DNA from: Mycolicibacterium porcinum
GTDB lineage: Bacteria; Actinomycetota; Actinomycetes; Mycobacteriales; Mycobacteriaceae
Assembly: GCA_002086835.1 (NCBI GenBank)
Contig: MVIG01000020.1
Span: forward strand, 30,794 to 94,793
DNA length: 64,000 nucleotides
Direction of reading: 5' to 3'
Shown piece by piece: positions 55,763 through 64,000 of this stretch (position 1 is its first letter; each line of letters opens with the position of its first letter). The notes below the pieces were generated by a model. It was not told the origin of the DNA, made no database searches, and worked only from the letters and a program-made list of their open reading frames with translations. The position numbers were made by a program, and so were the translations under genes.

Positions 55763-56407
55763 ATGTACATTCCCCGGCCATTCGTCGCTGACGCCAATGC
55801 CGTCCAGGAGTTGTTAGCCAACCAAGGGGCCGCCGATTTCATCACGATGACCCCGGGCGGGTTGATCGCGACGTCGCTGCCCTTCGAATATGACGCGACG
55901 GCGGGACACCATGGTGCGCTGATCGGACACATGGCGCGGGCCAACCCGCAATGGAGCAGCACCGTCGTCGGCGAGGCGATGGCTATCGTGCACGGACCAG
56001 ACGCCTACATCACACCGTCGTGGTACGCCACGAAAGCCGAGCATCACCGCGTCGTCCCCACGTGGAACTACATCGTTGCCCACGTCTACGGTGAACTTGT
56101 TGTTCACGACGACCCGCACTGGACTCGGCAGCAGATCCGCCGGCTCACCGACCGTCACGAAGCAGATCGCTCCGATCCCTGGAGCATGGACCAGGCACCG
56201 GCAGAGTTCATCGAGAGCCAACTGCGTGGTGTCGTCGGTGTCGAACTGATCATCAGCCGCATCGAAGCGAAGCTAAAGCTCAGCCAGAACCAACCCGCCG
56301 AAAACGTGGACGGAGTGGTGATCGGCCTGCAGGCGCGGGGTCGTGGCGGTGACGAAGCCGTCGCGGCTGCGGTACGCGCCCACAACCGCGCCCGCACACA
56401 GCTCTAG
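55763..56407 (+). CDS. PaiB-like FMN-binding negative transcriptional regulator
   Basis: 214 residues starting MYIPRPFVADANAVQELLA, the PaiB family opening, with GLIATSLPFEYD, HGPDAYITPSWYATK and VPTWNYIVAHVYGEL as further signatures. It is an FMN-binding split-barrel protein; PaiB proteins affect transcription or detoxify. It follows the MerR-redoxin gene by 76 bp and may be its partner. 56408-56532 is empty of genes. Confidence 0.88.
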   Translation: MYIPRPFVADANAVQELLANQGAADFITMTPGGLIATSLPFEYDATAGHHGALIGHMARANPQWSSTVVGEAMAIVHGPDAYITPSWYATKAEHHRVVPTWNYIVAHVYGELVVHDDPHWTRQQIRRLTDRHEADRSDPWSMDQAPAEFIESQLRGVVGVELIISRIEAKLKLSQNQPAENVDGVVIGLQARGRGGDEAVAAAVRAHNRARTQL

Positions 56408-56532
56408 TGCCATTCGGCGACACTGCGGGGCACTATCAGACGAGACCTGGCCCCTTACCAACGCAGCGCGTTCGCTAGACGAGGGCGATGCCGGCGGCAC
56501 TCGACGTGTGCGTTCTCAAGCACATGCGTCGC

Positions 56533-57387
56533 CTACCGCGACTCTGCCACCCGGACTGGCGCACCGAACGCCGGGATGACTTGTCCTTCCGGGTAGGTCT
56601 CGGTGATGAATTGCTTCACCTCATCGGAGTTGTACAGCTCGAAAACCTTCTTGTATTCGGGCTTGTCGACATCGGCGGTACGGGCCACCACACCAATCGC
56701 CCACAACGGATTGTCGGCGGGCTCCTGAGCCAGCGCGTCCTCCAGTTTCAGGCCGGCCGCCGTCGCCACGGTACCGAGAATCACCGCGGCATCCACGTCT
56801 GGCAGGGTCCGGGGCGTAGCCTCCAAATCGACCTGCACCCACTGCAAGTTCTTGGGGTTGGCAGTCACGTCGTCGAGGGTCACCGTGCTCAGATCATTGC
56901 CCGGTGTCAGTTCGACCAGTCCGGCGCTCTGCAAAAAGCCCAACGAGCGCGCCTGATTCGGCACATCCTTACTGATGGCGATCCTGGCGCCGTCGGGCAG
57001 CTGATCGAGGCCATCGAACTTGTCGGAGTACAACCCGGTAGGGGTCAGGAAGACGGTCTCGACGAACGTCTGCTTGAAATGATTGGTCGCGACCTGGTCG
57101 TTGAACCACGGAACGTGTGAGTTGAAGTCGATGTCGACGTCACCGTCTTCGAGCAGTTGGTGATCGTTGACCGAGTTCGTGGTGGTCACCAGTTCGAGCT
57201 TGATGCCCTGTGAGGCGGCCAAGTCGATGACCTTTTTGGTGATGTCCCCCTTGGGATCTGGCGCGGCAGCGATCTTGAGCGTGCCGGTCTGCCCGGCGCT
57301 GTCCTGGGCTCCGCAGGCGCTCATGGCCAGCACGGAGAACAGGATCACGACGGCAGCGGCGAGTTTTCGGGTACGACGAGGAAACAT
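56533..57387 (-). CDS. metQ: Methionine-type ABC substrate-binding lipoprotein (MetQ/NLPA)
   Basis: 284 residues: signal peptide with lipobox MSACG (Cys about 26) and an NLPA fold: LKIAAAPDPKGDITKKVIDLA, LVTTTNSVNDHQLLEDGDVDIDFNSH and FQTVFLTPTGLYS-type stretches. Binds methionine or an analogue outside the membrane. It is the last gene of the seven-gene run, 39 bp after MetI. Confidence 0.85.
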   Translation of the reverse strand: MFPRRTRKLAAAVVILFSVLAMSACGAQDSAGQTGTLKIAAAPDPKGDITKKVIDLAASQGIKLELVTTTNSVNDHQLLEDGDVDIDFNSHVPWFNDQVATNHFKQTFVETVFLTPTGLYSDKFDGLDQLPDGARIAISKDVPNQARSLGFLQSAGLVELTPGNDLSTVTLDDVTANPKNLQWVQVDLEATPRTLPDVDAAVILGTVATAAGLKLEDALAQEPADNPLWAIGVVARTADVDKPEYKKVFELYNSDEVKQFITETYPEGQVIPAFGAPVRVAESR

Positions 57388-57426
57388 GTGTGACGCCTTT
57401 CGGATGAACGGTGAGACAAACAGCAG

Positions 57427-58119
57427 TCAGCGGTGTGCCGACGCGATGCGGACGGCCAGGTCACCACAGACCTGGACGACCTGAACGATGACGATCAGCA
57501 AGATCACGGTTGCGAACGTCACCGTGTTGTCGAAGCGCAGGTAGCCGTACGCAATGGCAAGGTCACCGAGGCCACCGGCGCCCACCGCTCCTGCCATCGC
57601 AGAAAACGCCAGCGTGCCGACCGCCAGCACGGTCGCCGCCGACAGCAGCCCTGGGAGTGCCTCCGGGAGAAGCACTTTGCGCGCGGTCTGCCACAGCGTC
57701 GATCCAGACGCCAGCGCGACGTCGACCACATCACGCGGTACCTCGCGGATGGCGGCCTCGGCCAGCCGAGCGAAATAGGCGGCACCACCCACCGTCAGCG
57801 GCACCAGTGCGCCGGCGACGCCTATCGCGGTCCCCACGAGCATTCGGGTGACGGGGATCAACGCGATGAGCAGGATGATGAATGGCAGTGAGCGGCCGAC
57901 GTTGACCACCCAACCCAGAGCGGCGTAGATGAGACGCGACGGCCGCAGTCCATCAGGCGCGGACACCACGAGAATCAGGGCCAATGGGATGCCGATGAGC
58001 ACGGACAGAACGAACGACACACCGGTCATCACCACGGAGTCCACCAGCGCCGGCCACAGCACTTTGGGGAGTTCGCCGACCGGAGTTGAGCCGAGGGCGA
58101 CGAGTGACACCGAACTCAT
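57427..58119 (-). CDS. metI: Methionine-type ABC transporter permease (MetI)
   Basis: 230 residues from the ATG at 58119, which has GGAGG 7 bp upstream and overlaps the MetN stop (ATGA). About five helices, with the D-methionine-permease pattern VDSVVMTGVSFVLSVLIGIPLALIL and the coupling helix EVPRDVVDVALASGSTLWQ. Confidence 0.9.
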   Translation of the reverse strand: MSSVSLVALGSTPVGELPKVLWPALVDSVVMTGVSFVLSVLIGIPLALILVVSAPDGLRPSRLIYAALGWVVNVGRSLPFIILLIALIPVTRMLVGTAIGVAGALVPLTVGGAAYFARLAEAAIREVPRDVVDVALASGSTLWQTARKVLLPEALPGLLSAATVLAVGTLAFSAMAGAVGAGGLGDLAIAYGYLRFDNTVTFATVILLIVIVQVVQVCGDLAVRIASAHR

Positions 58120-59096
58120 GCGTCGGCCTCCTGAATGTGTATTCCGTTGGCCGTGAGCCATTTCCGGCAGTCACGTTCCCATTCTGCGGACACCACGATC
58201 GTGGCCAGACCCACCGTGCGGCAGTCCACTGCCTCAATGGATGCCGAGGTCAACCGGGGATGGATACCGGTCGCCACCGTAAGGTCGGCAAGCCAACTCT
58301 CCGTCGCCTCACCGAGTCTGAGCGCCAGCGAGACCTCATCGTCGCCCGGTGGATTCGCCGCCGGGGTGCTGAACAGCTGTCGGCCCAGTTCGGAGTCCGG
58401 ATCCGCGGCAAGTTCGGCCACTACGCCGTGATCGACCACTCGGCCGTCGCGTAGCAGCGTGGCCCGGTCGCAGTAGCGGCGCACCACGTCCATCTCATGG
58501 GTGATCAGCAGGATCGTCAAGTCGAGGTCATCGTGTAACTGGCGCATGAGATTCAGTACTGAGACCGTCGTGTCGGGGTCCAGTCCCGAGGTCGCCTCGT
58601 CGGCCAGCAGGATCTTCGGATTCAGCGCCAGCGCGCGGGCGATTCCGACACGTTGGCGCTGGCCGCCGGACAGTTCACTCGGATACGAGCGGGCGTGCGG
58701 CGACAGCCCCACTCGAGCCAGCAGGTCCGCGACCCGCGCCTGCCGTTCCCGCCCTCCGACCCCGTGCACCTCCAAGGGGTAGGCGACATTGCCCTCTGCG
58801 GTCCGGTGCGCCATCAGACTCGATTGCTGAAAGACCATGCCCGCCTTGCGCCGCAAGGCCACCACTTCCCGGCCCGACATCGGTGCGGTGACCTCCGTCC
58901 CGTCGACGACGATGGTCCCGCTGTCGGGCGTCTCAAGCCGATTCACACAGCGCAACAGCGTGGTTTTACCGGCCCCGCTCGGGCCGATCACCCCCGTGAT
59001 CGAACCGCGGGGAACATGCACTGATACCGCGTCGAGCACAGTGCTCCGCTTGGACCCAAGCGCGAATGTCTTGCTGAGATCGTGAATGTCGATCAC
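58116..59096 (-). CDS. metN: Methionine-type ABC transporter ATPase (MetN)
   Basis: 326 residues from a GTG: Walker A GPSGAGKTT (about 38-46), signature LSGGQRQRVGIARAL, Walker B ILLADEATSGLDP, and a C-terminal NIL (ACT-like) regulatory domain (about 255-326) as in MetN. The GTG overlaps the LLM stop (GTGA). Confidence 0.92.
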   Translation of the reverse strand: MIDIHDLSKTFALGSKRSTVLDAVSVHVPRGSITGVIGPSGAGKTTLLRCVNRLETPDSGTIVVDGTEVTAPMSGREVVALRRKAGMVFQQSSLMAHRTAEGNVAYPLEVHGVGGRERQARVADLLARVGLSPHARSYPSELSGGQRQRVGIARALALNPKILLADEATSGLDPDTTVSVLNLMRQLHDDLDLTILLITHEMDVVRRYCDRATLLRDGRVVDHGVVAELAADPDSELGRQLFSTPAANPPGDDEVSLALRLGEATESWLADLTVATGIHPRLTSASIEAVDCRTVGLATIVVSAEWERDCRKWLTANGIHIQEADA

Positions 59097-60073
59097 GGCA
59101 GGCCACCAGGCAGGGCCGCCACCGCTTCTGCGATCTGCCCGAGAGCGGCCACCGCGTCGGACAGCGACAGGTGCGTGGGCTGGACCTGCACCAACAGATC
59201 GGTGGCTAGTTGCACGGTCGGATCTGACTGCAGGGCTTCTGTGATCTGCGTGCCGGTGCCGTGAATGACGCCATGCCGCTCCAATACCGCCTTGTCGTCG
59301 CCGGCATTGAGCTCGGCAGGCAGTCCCTCCCCCAGGGCCCAGGCCCGGGCATCGGCGACCGCCCGACTCAACACCGCAGCGTCGGTGGTGGGCAGGATCG
59401 TCCGGCTGACGCCGACCCGCGGGATGTGTCGGTTGACGCGGGCCACCTGGCGGTACTCCGCGGCGATGGGACGCTGGAAGTGCCCCACCGGTACCGCCTC
59501 CAGCGGCCATGAACGCGCCAGCAAGATGCCCTGGCCGAGATGCGCTGCGGCGGCCGCGGCCTTGCGACTGGTGGTCGCGCGCCAAAGACGTTGTGCCAGT
59601 GACGGTGCGGGCGGTGTCAGCACAGCACCACCCGGTAGGGTATCGCCGGCGAGCACGGAAGCCAGCACACCGGCGTTGACGCTGCTGTCGTCGGCCCGCC
59701 GGCTGAAGTCCCGCGACATGGCGGTGAAGGTGGGTGGGTGCGCTCCCGAGCCCAGCCCCAGTTCGACCCGGCCGCCGCTGATCAAATCCACCAGGGCGGC
59801 GTCCTCTGCGGCCCGGATGGGATCCTCGAGCGCCATGGTGATGACCGCGGTGCCCAGTCGGACCCGTTCAGTGCGCGCCGCCACTGCCGCCAACAGCACC
59901 AGCGGTGCCGGCACCACGCCGCCCTCTGCTCCGAAGTGGTGCTGCGCCAACCACACCGAGTGGTAGCCGATCCGCTCCGCTTCTACACACAACGTGATGG
60001 TGTCCTCGATGATCTGACGGTCGCTGGAACCCGACGCAGCGTGGGTGAGAAATCCGAGTCGAGGCGCGGTCAC
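59093..60073 (-). CDS. LLM-class flavin-dependent oxidoreductase
   Basis: 326 residues from a GTG (MTAPRLGFLTH). Luciferase-like fold: GYHSVWLAQHHFG, VDLISGGRVELGLGSGAHPPTF. It overlaps its neighbour LLM gene by GTGA. Near a methionine importer and OsmC it probably oxidises an organosulfur compound. It is about 45% like the next gene by eye, so the pair may act as a heterodimer like luciferase. Confidence 0.88.
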   Translation of the reverse strand: MTAPRLGFLTHAASGSSDRQIIEDTITLCVEAERIGYHSVWLAQHHFGAEGGVVPAPLVLLAAVAARTERVRLGTAVITMALEDPIRAAEDAALVDLISGGRVELGLGSGAHPPTFTAMSRDFSRRADDSSVNAGVLASVLAGDTLPGGAVLTPPAPSLAQRLWRATTSRKAAAAAAHLGQGILLARSWPLEAVPVGHFQRPIAAEYRQVARVNRHIPRVGVSRTILPTTDAAVLSRAVADARAWALGEGLPAELNAGDDKAVLERHGVIHGTGTQITEALQSDPTVQLATDLLVQVQPTHLSLSDAVAALGQIAEAVAALPGGLP

Positions 60074-61080
60074 GGTGCGTCCACCAGAGTGGTGGCCTCG
60101 ACCAGGCGTTCCCGCAATGCCGGGGCGACCTGTCGTGCGATCAGCTCCAAGGCGGAGACTGTCTTGTCTGGGTCGACGGTCCCTGGTGCGGTCTGACAAA
60201 TCAACTCGGTGGCATATCCGGTGATCCGGTCGGCCAGCAGGCTTTCCACGACCTGATCCGGGTGACCGTGATGCAGGTATGAGCGCTCGAAGTAGTCGGC
60301 GGCGCTGCGCCCTTCCGGGAAGTGGCCCTCGTGGACCATCTGCGCGGCATAGCGGCTCACCCCGTCGGCCAGATCTGCCGTCGACGTACGCCGGTCGGTC
60401 GCGGGGTACACCGTGCGGGAGACGCCGATACGCTGCGCCGCCCGCGGCGCCGAGGCCAGGTAGTCCGCCACTACCGGAAGCTGATGTTCGTCTGTGGGGG
60501 TGTCAGAGAAGTACACGCTGCGTGCCAGCAGCAGCCCGTTCGCATTGCGACCGATCCGCTGCGCCCCCTCCCTGCTGGTAGTCGATTCCCACAGCCGGCC
60601 GGTTACCGCCTGCCCGCTCGGACTCAGGGTCTCGGTGGTGCCGTTGATGGCCGCACCCTGCAGCGCAGACGTCAATGTTTCCAACCTTTCTACGAAATCC
60701 TGTCGCCGACGGGTGATGTCGGCACCAACTGCGGCGAAGGTCGGCGAATGCCCCCCGGTGCCAACGCCGAGTTGTAGGCGACCACCGGACAGCGCGTCCA
60801 CCACTGCCGCCTGTTCGGCCAGCGCCACCGGATCCTCGGTGGGGAGCACCACGACAGCCGTGCCCAGGTCGATGCGGCGGGTGGCCGCTGCCGCCGCAGC
60901 CAGCAACACCAGCGGTGTCGGCAGCGAGCCGTCGGTGTCGCCGAAGCGGTGCTGCGCCACCCACCCCGTGTCGAAACCGAGTTCATCGGCGGCCTGGAAC
61001 AGGTCGATCGCGATGCGCAACGAGTCCGCCGGGGTGCGTCCCGAGGTGACGTGCGTGAGGAAGCCCAGCCGCAATGTCAC
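60070..61080 (-). CDS. LLM-class flavin-dependent oxidoreductase
   Basis: 336 residues from a GTG (MTLRLGFLTHV) overlapping the OsmC stop. Same fold as its neighbour: GFDTGWVAQHRFGDTDGSLPTPLVLLAAA, VDALSGGRLQLGVGTGGHSPTFAAVG. The two genes are clearly duplicates with diverged C-terminal halves. Confidence 0.88.
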   Translation of the reverse strand: MTLRLGFLTHVTSGRTPADSLRIAIDLFQAADELGFDTGWVAQHRFGDTDGSLPTPLVLLAAAAAATRRIDLGTAVVVLPTEDPVALAEQAAVVDALSGGRLQLGVGTGGHSPTFAAVGADITRRRQDFVERLETLTSALQGAAINGTTETLSPSGQAVTGRLWESTTSREGAQRIGRNANGLLLARSVYFSDTPTDEHQLPVVADYLASAPRAAQRIGVSRTVYPATDRRTSTADLADGVSRYAAQMVHEGHFPEGRSAADYFERSYLHHGHPDQVVESLLADRITGYATELICQTAPGTVDPDKTVSALELIARQVAPALRERLVEATTLVDAP

Positions 61081-61607
61081 GACAGAACCTCGAGGGCACC
61101 GGTGACAGCGACGGGTGTGCGCAGCAGCGTCAGTACCGGGCACACCGCATCGACATGCGCGACCAGACGCTCGATGGTGGCGGGTGCTTCCGGCGATGTG
61201 ACGCGTAGGGCATAGCGCACGTCGGTGGGTTGCTTGGGGGCATCGTCGAATCCCTCGACACCACCACGCGGATCGAGCTGCGCCGAGACCGTCACCTCAA
61301 TCGCGTCCAGGACGACATTGCTTGCGGCAGCGTGGATGAGCAGGGTGTGTGCGAGACAGCTGCCAAGTACTCCGAGTTGGAGTTCCGGCGAGGTGGGACC
61401 GAGATCAAATCCTGCGTAGTCGACGGAGCTGTCGCTGATCACCGTGTGCTCTCGGATACGGATCTGTCGGATGCCGCTGGCGCCGGCCACCTCGACGGTC
61501 GCGGAGACCGGGAGCGGTGCAGTATCACCGCCGCGGACACGTTCGACCAGACGTGCTCGGGCGGCGCGCTTGGCCGGCAGGTAGTCACGGATAGTGTTGT
61601 GCGACAA
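61077..61607 (-). CDS. OsmC family protein
   Basis: 176 residues from a TTG with GAGG upstream. The OsmC/Ohr fold has the conserved cysteine region QLGVLGSCLAHTLLIHAAA (about 97-115) and a second Cys in AVCPVLTLLRTP. Family members reduce organic peroxides or act on sulfur compounds. Located 10 bp after the MocR gene and overlapping the first LLM gene. Confidence 0.88.
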   Translation of the reverse strand: MSHNTIRDYLPAKRAARARLVERVRGGDTAPLPVSATVEVAGASGIRQIRIREHTVISDSSVDYAGFDLGPTSPELQLGVLGSCLAHTLLIHAAASNVVLDAIEVTVSAQLDPRGGVEGFDDAPKQPTDVRYALRVTSPEAPATIERLVAHVDAVCPVLTLLRTPVAVTGALEVLS

Positions 61608-61617
61608 CGTTCCTCTT

Positions 61618-62973
61618 TCAGATGACGGTGGACAGGTCGGATCGTTCAGGTTGTGCGGCGTCTGCGATTAGCCGGGCCAGCTCATCGATCGGCTCGGGTT
61701 GATCCGGTAACGCCGCGGTGCCGATCCAGATGTGGTCGGCGGCGCCGTCGATCTGGCAGTCGGATCCCGAACCGACCGTCACCCCATCGCGTGCCAGCGC
61801 CTGCTGAGCATGAGATTCGTTGTCGACCGGGATCCACAGCGTCAGTCCGTCCCCTTCGCTGGACACCGCGATGCCATGCCCGCGCAGTGCTGCCGCGAGC
61901 TCACGGCGACGGTCGCGGTGCCTTCGTCGCGCGATACGCAGTTGCGCCTCGGTGGCCGGGTCGGCCAGCAGATGGGCCAGAGCCATCTGCAGCAGCCGGC
62001 TGGTGGCGAGCATGCCCAACGTCCGGATTCGGTCGATACGTGCCACCACATCCGTCGGGCCAGAGATCACGCAGGTTCGGATGTCAATACCGAAGGCCTT
62101 GCAGTACGACCGGATCAGCACGTGCCGGTCGGGGCGCAGCGCACCAAGTGATCGAGCGGGCAGCGAGCTGGCCGGACCGATGTTGTCGTCCTCGATCACC
62201 GTCACCGGCGCCGGCGCGTGACGGAGTACCTCGTCCAGCTCGGCAAGACGGCGCAGCGATATCGTCGAGCCAGTGGGGACCTGGGACCGGGGTTGATACA
62301 GGAACACGTCTGGACGACGAAACAGGGCCTGCTGCAAAGATTCCGGCAGAGGACCTTCGTTGTCGCCGCGCACAGGGATTGGCACCGCACGGATGGCGCG
62401 CAGGGTCTCGAGGATGCGCGGGGCGGTGGGCTGCTCGACCGCGACGGCGCCACCGGGCTGCACTGTCGCACGCAAGGCGAGCAGCGCTCCCTCGTATCCG
62501 CCATTGGCCACCGTGAATGTCTCGGGCCGATACGGCCAGTTCATCGTCACCACCTCGAGCAACGTCGGCTCGACCGCGTCGATGTCGTGATCGGCCCGCC
62601 GGCCGACTGCCGCTGCAGTGAACGCCGCGCCGAGCGGAGGCAACAGCTGTGGATCGGGCAGGTGCTCGCCAAGCGGAAAGTGCGACCACGGCCGGCGCTT
62701 GGTGCGCGGCGACAACGCCACCACTGTCCCCCGCCGACGGTCGGTGCTAAGCCACCCGGCTCGCCGCAGATCGGTCCACGCCGACGACACTGTCGAGGGG
62801 CTCACGTCCAGCGTCTTCGCGATGCGGCGCACGGTCGCCAACCGCAGGCCCTGAGGCAACGCACCGCCTTTGATGAGCCCTTCGACCGCGGCGGCAATCC
62901 CCCGCGAACTCGGTTCGGTGACGGCAGCCATGATCTCGGACAGGCCGTCGCCGCCGCTGGCATTACTGGACAT
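61618..62973 (-). CDS. MocR-family regulator (GntR HTH + aminotransferase domain)
   Basis: 451 residues from the ATG at 62973 with GGGAGG upstream. The N-terminal GntR HTH (LRLATVRRIAKTLDVSPSTVSSAWTDL, about 42-68) joins a fold-type I aminotransferase-like domain. The PLP-binding Lys lies in IRSYCKAFGID (about 285-295) and NGGYEGALLALRAT is also recognisable. MocR proteins respond to amino acids or PLP compounds. It is the first gene of the run MocR-OsmC-LLM-LLM-MetN-MetI-MetQ and probably regulates it. Confidence 0.88.
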   Translation of the reverse strand: MSSNASGGDGLSEIMAAVTEPSSRGIAAAVEGLIKGGALPQGLRLATVRRIAKTLDVSPSTVSSAWTDLRRAGWLSTDRRRGTVVALSPRTKRRPWSHFPLGEHLPDPQLLPPLGAAFTAAAVGRRADHDIDAVEPTLLEVVTMNWPYRPETFTVANGGYEGALLALRATVQPGGAVAVEQPTAPRILETLRAIRAVPIPVRGDNEGPLPESLQQALFRRPDVFLYQPRSQVPTGSTISLRRLAELDEVLRHAPAPVTVIEDDNIGPASSLPARSLGALRPDRHVLIRSYCKAFGIDIRTCVISGPTDVVARIDRIRTLGMLATSRLLQMALAHLLADPATEAQLRIARRRHRDRRRELAAALRGHGIAVSSEGDGLTLWIPVDNESHAQQALARDGVTVGSGSDCQIDGAADHIWIGTAALPDQPEPIDELARLIADAAQPERSDLSTVI

Positions 62974-63300
62974 CGTGACCTCCCGCCGACCAATCGATCC
63001 GCTCGAAACTAACAACGCCACGACCTCGTGGAAGGTGTTAAATGCAGCGTGCGCTTATGTTCTGAAAATGCGTGCTGACCATAAGTTTTAGTCACGATCA
63101 TCGCGGCCTGCGGGGTACCGGCAGCGCTGCACAAAACGCGGTTTTACCGGCTCACCACGCCGGACATACGCAACTCCCGCTCGAACAGGTCGGCGGTGTG
63201 AAGCGGCGTCGCATCGTCACCCTCGGGCGCAGAGCGCAGCGCCCCGGCTCCGGGCCGGCAACGCCACCCGGGACGTGCGCTGAGCCGTAGAGTTTCATGA
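62974..63300. promoter_or_regulatory. Intergenic region between the MocR gene and the VOC gene
   Basis: No gene seen. An inverted repeat CTTATG (63054-63059) / CATAAG (63080-63085) with a 20-bp spacer lies about 80-110 bp upstream of the MocR start and is a candidate MocR site or divergent promoter element. The rest (63100-63290) is GC-rich without recognisable motif. Confidence 0.35.
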
Positions 63301-63876
63301 ATGACCGAGTTGCCACAGGTGGTCAGCGCCACCGAGTTGTCGAACAGTTTCCTGGGCAAGCTGATCGAGATCTGCTTCGTCACGGCCGATCACCGGCGCA
63401 CGATGGAGGGCCTGGTGCGCCTCGGCATCGGACCCTGGCGGGTGTACACCTTCGACTCGACAACAGTCACCGACCGCATCTATCGTGAGCAGCCCGCCGA
63501 CTTCGCAATCAAAGTGTGCTTCGCCGATATTGGCGACCTGGCCGTGGAGATCATGCAACCGCTATATGGACCGTCGATCTTTCAGGAGTTCCTCGACACA
63601 CACGGCGAGGGCATTCAGCACATAGCCTTCGACTGCGACGAGAAACCCTGGGATAAGCGATTGGGTGAGTTCACCGGGCGGGGCTTTCCGCTGACGCAGT
63701 CGGGGAAGTTCATGGACGCCAATGCGTTCGCGTTCTTCGACACCGAGCGGGCTGCGGGTACCGTTTTCGAAACCTATTCCATTCCAGCAGGATTCGTGTG
63801 GCCGGAACCCGAGGAGTGGTACCCGGCTCCCCCACCGGCAGGTCAGGCGCCGCCGGTGCGGGAACAACGAGCCTAG
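63301..63876 (+). CDS. VOC-superfamily (glyoxalase-like) protein
   Basis: 191 residues. The vicinal-oxygen-chelate fold is visible in GKLIEICFVTADHRRTMEGLVRLGIGPWRVYTF, then AVEIMQPLYGPSIFQEFLDTHGEGIQHIAFD (about 80-110) with the metal-type Glu/His, and FFDTERAAGTVFETYSIP near the C-terminus. Family roles include ring cleavage, epimerisation (methylmalonyl-CoA epimerase-like) and resistance; the exact reaction is unknown. A hydrophilic Pro-rich tail follows. Confidence 0.85.
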   Translation: MTELPQVVSATELSNSFLGKLIEICFVTADHRRTMEGLVRLGIGPWRVYTFDSTTVTDRIYREQPADFAIKVCFADIGDLAVEIMQPLYGPSIFQEFLDTHGEGIQHIAFDCDEKPWDKRLGEFTGRGFPLTQSGKFMDANAFAFFDTERAAGTVFETYSIPAGFVWPEPEEWYPAPPPAGQAPPVREQRA

Positions 63877-63918
63877 AAGAAGCAACAGCGGCGCCCATGA
63901 CGCCAAGCGCGATGCGGG

Positions 63919-64000
63919 TCAGTTCGATTCCCCGGTGGTGTCGGTTTTGGTCGGCGAGCCGACCACCACGAGCAGGTCGCCGCCTTCGACCTGGGCGGTG
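63919..64000 (-). CDS. C-terminal end of a possible TrkA-C/RCK-C domain protein, cut by window edge
   Basis: About 27 codons ending in a stop at 63919-63921 read AQVEGGDLLVVVGSPTK and a short hydrophilic tail. The GDxLVVVG pattern is typical for the end of TrkA-C domains of cation channels and antiporters. Too short for certainty. Confidence 0.4.
   Translation of the reverse strand, partial: TAQVEGGDLLVVVGSPTKTDTTGESN

Noticed and set aside
57388-57426. Possible SAM-type riboswitch before MetQ
   Set aside because: The 39-bp gap is far too short for a riboswitch; upstream of the MocR gene no S-box-like fold could be made out.
1-64000. CRISPR arrays, insertion sequences and rRNA genes
   Set aside because: No regularly spaced repeats, transposase motifs, terminal inverted repeats or rRNA segments were seen on reading both strands.

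Overview
The window is high-GC actinobacterial DNA and most likely comes from a fast-growing mycobacterium (Mycolicibacterium type). Pointers are an ESX/type VII secretion target with its WXG-type hydrolase, a relic of an MspA-family porin, a DUF3159 membrane protein, FadD/EchA-type lipid genes, a GapB-like long GAPDH, and frequent GTG/TTG starts with 4-bp ATGA/GTGA overlaps. No integrase, transposase, CRISPR array or rRNA was seen. At least five gene relics (porin, gap, amine oxidase, CadD, phosphotransferase) mark old recombination scars.

Layout. 0-4 kb: a BlaI repressor/M56 sensor pair, a CcdA/DsbA redox pair and a divergent L,D-transpeptidase; two related GTAGC-type operators suggest one regulon. 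4-7 kb: a lone contractile-tail sheath gene and a GapB-like dehydrogenase. 7-14 kb: an amine/amino-acid uptake and hydrolysis group (PotD-like lipoprotein, AraC regulator, amidohydrolase, two APC permeases). 14-17.2 kb: a lipoprotein, a WXG/alpha-beta hydrolase and an EspC-like protein. 17.2-17.6 kb: three tRNA genes (Arg, Arg, Leu). 18-20.4 kb: a secreted protein and a two-component system. 20.4-26.3 kb: an amine oxidase deletion relic, a three-domain kinase/M23-like/aminotransferase fusion with its Lrp regulator, then TetR and an esterase. 26.3-31.6 kb: an Lrp regulator diverging from a homodimeric-type 2-oxoacid dehydrogenase E1, an E2, a tiny HTH protein and an IclR regulator.

32-47 kb: one 14-gene, single-strand run that looks like a catabolic operon. 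It has an LLM monooxygenase, two enoyl-CoA hydratases, a complete Liv-type ABC importer, two acyl-CoA ligases, a creatininase-family hydrolase, a flavin reductase, a RibA1-like protein with eroded active sites, and an SDR. A divergent TetR gene with a palindromic operator sits at its head. This is the best candidate for an undescribed pathway; part of its content recalls the Rv1933c-Rv1941 region of M. tuberculosis.

47-64 kb: an NtaA-type monooxygenase with an NCS1 permease, a MerR regulator, DUF3159, a zinc alcohol dehydrogenase facing an AraC regulator across a 15-bp inverted repeat, a MerR-peroxiredoxin fusion with a textbook MerR promoter, a PaiB-like protein, and a seven-gene run (MocR, OsmC, two LLM oxidoreductases, MetN, MetI, MetQ) that looks like organosulfur or methionine scavenging. 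A VOC protein and the end of a TrkA-C-like protein close the window.
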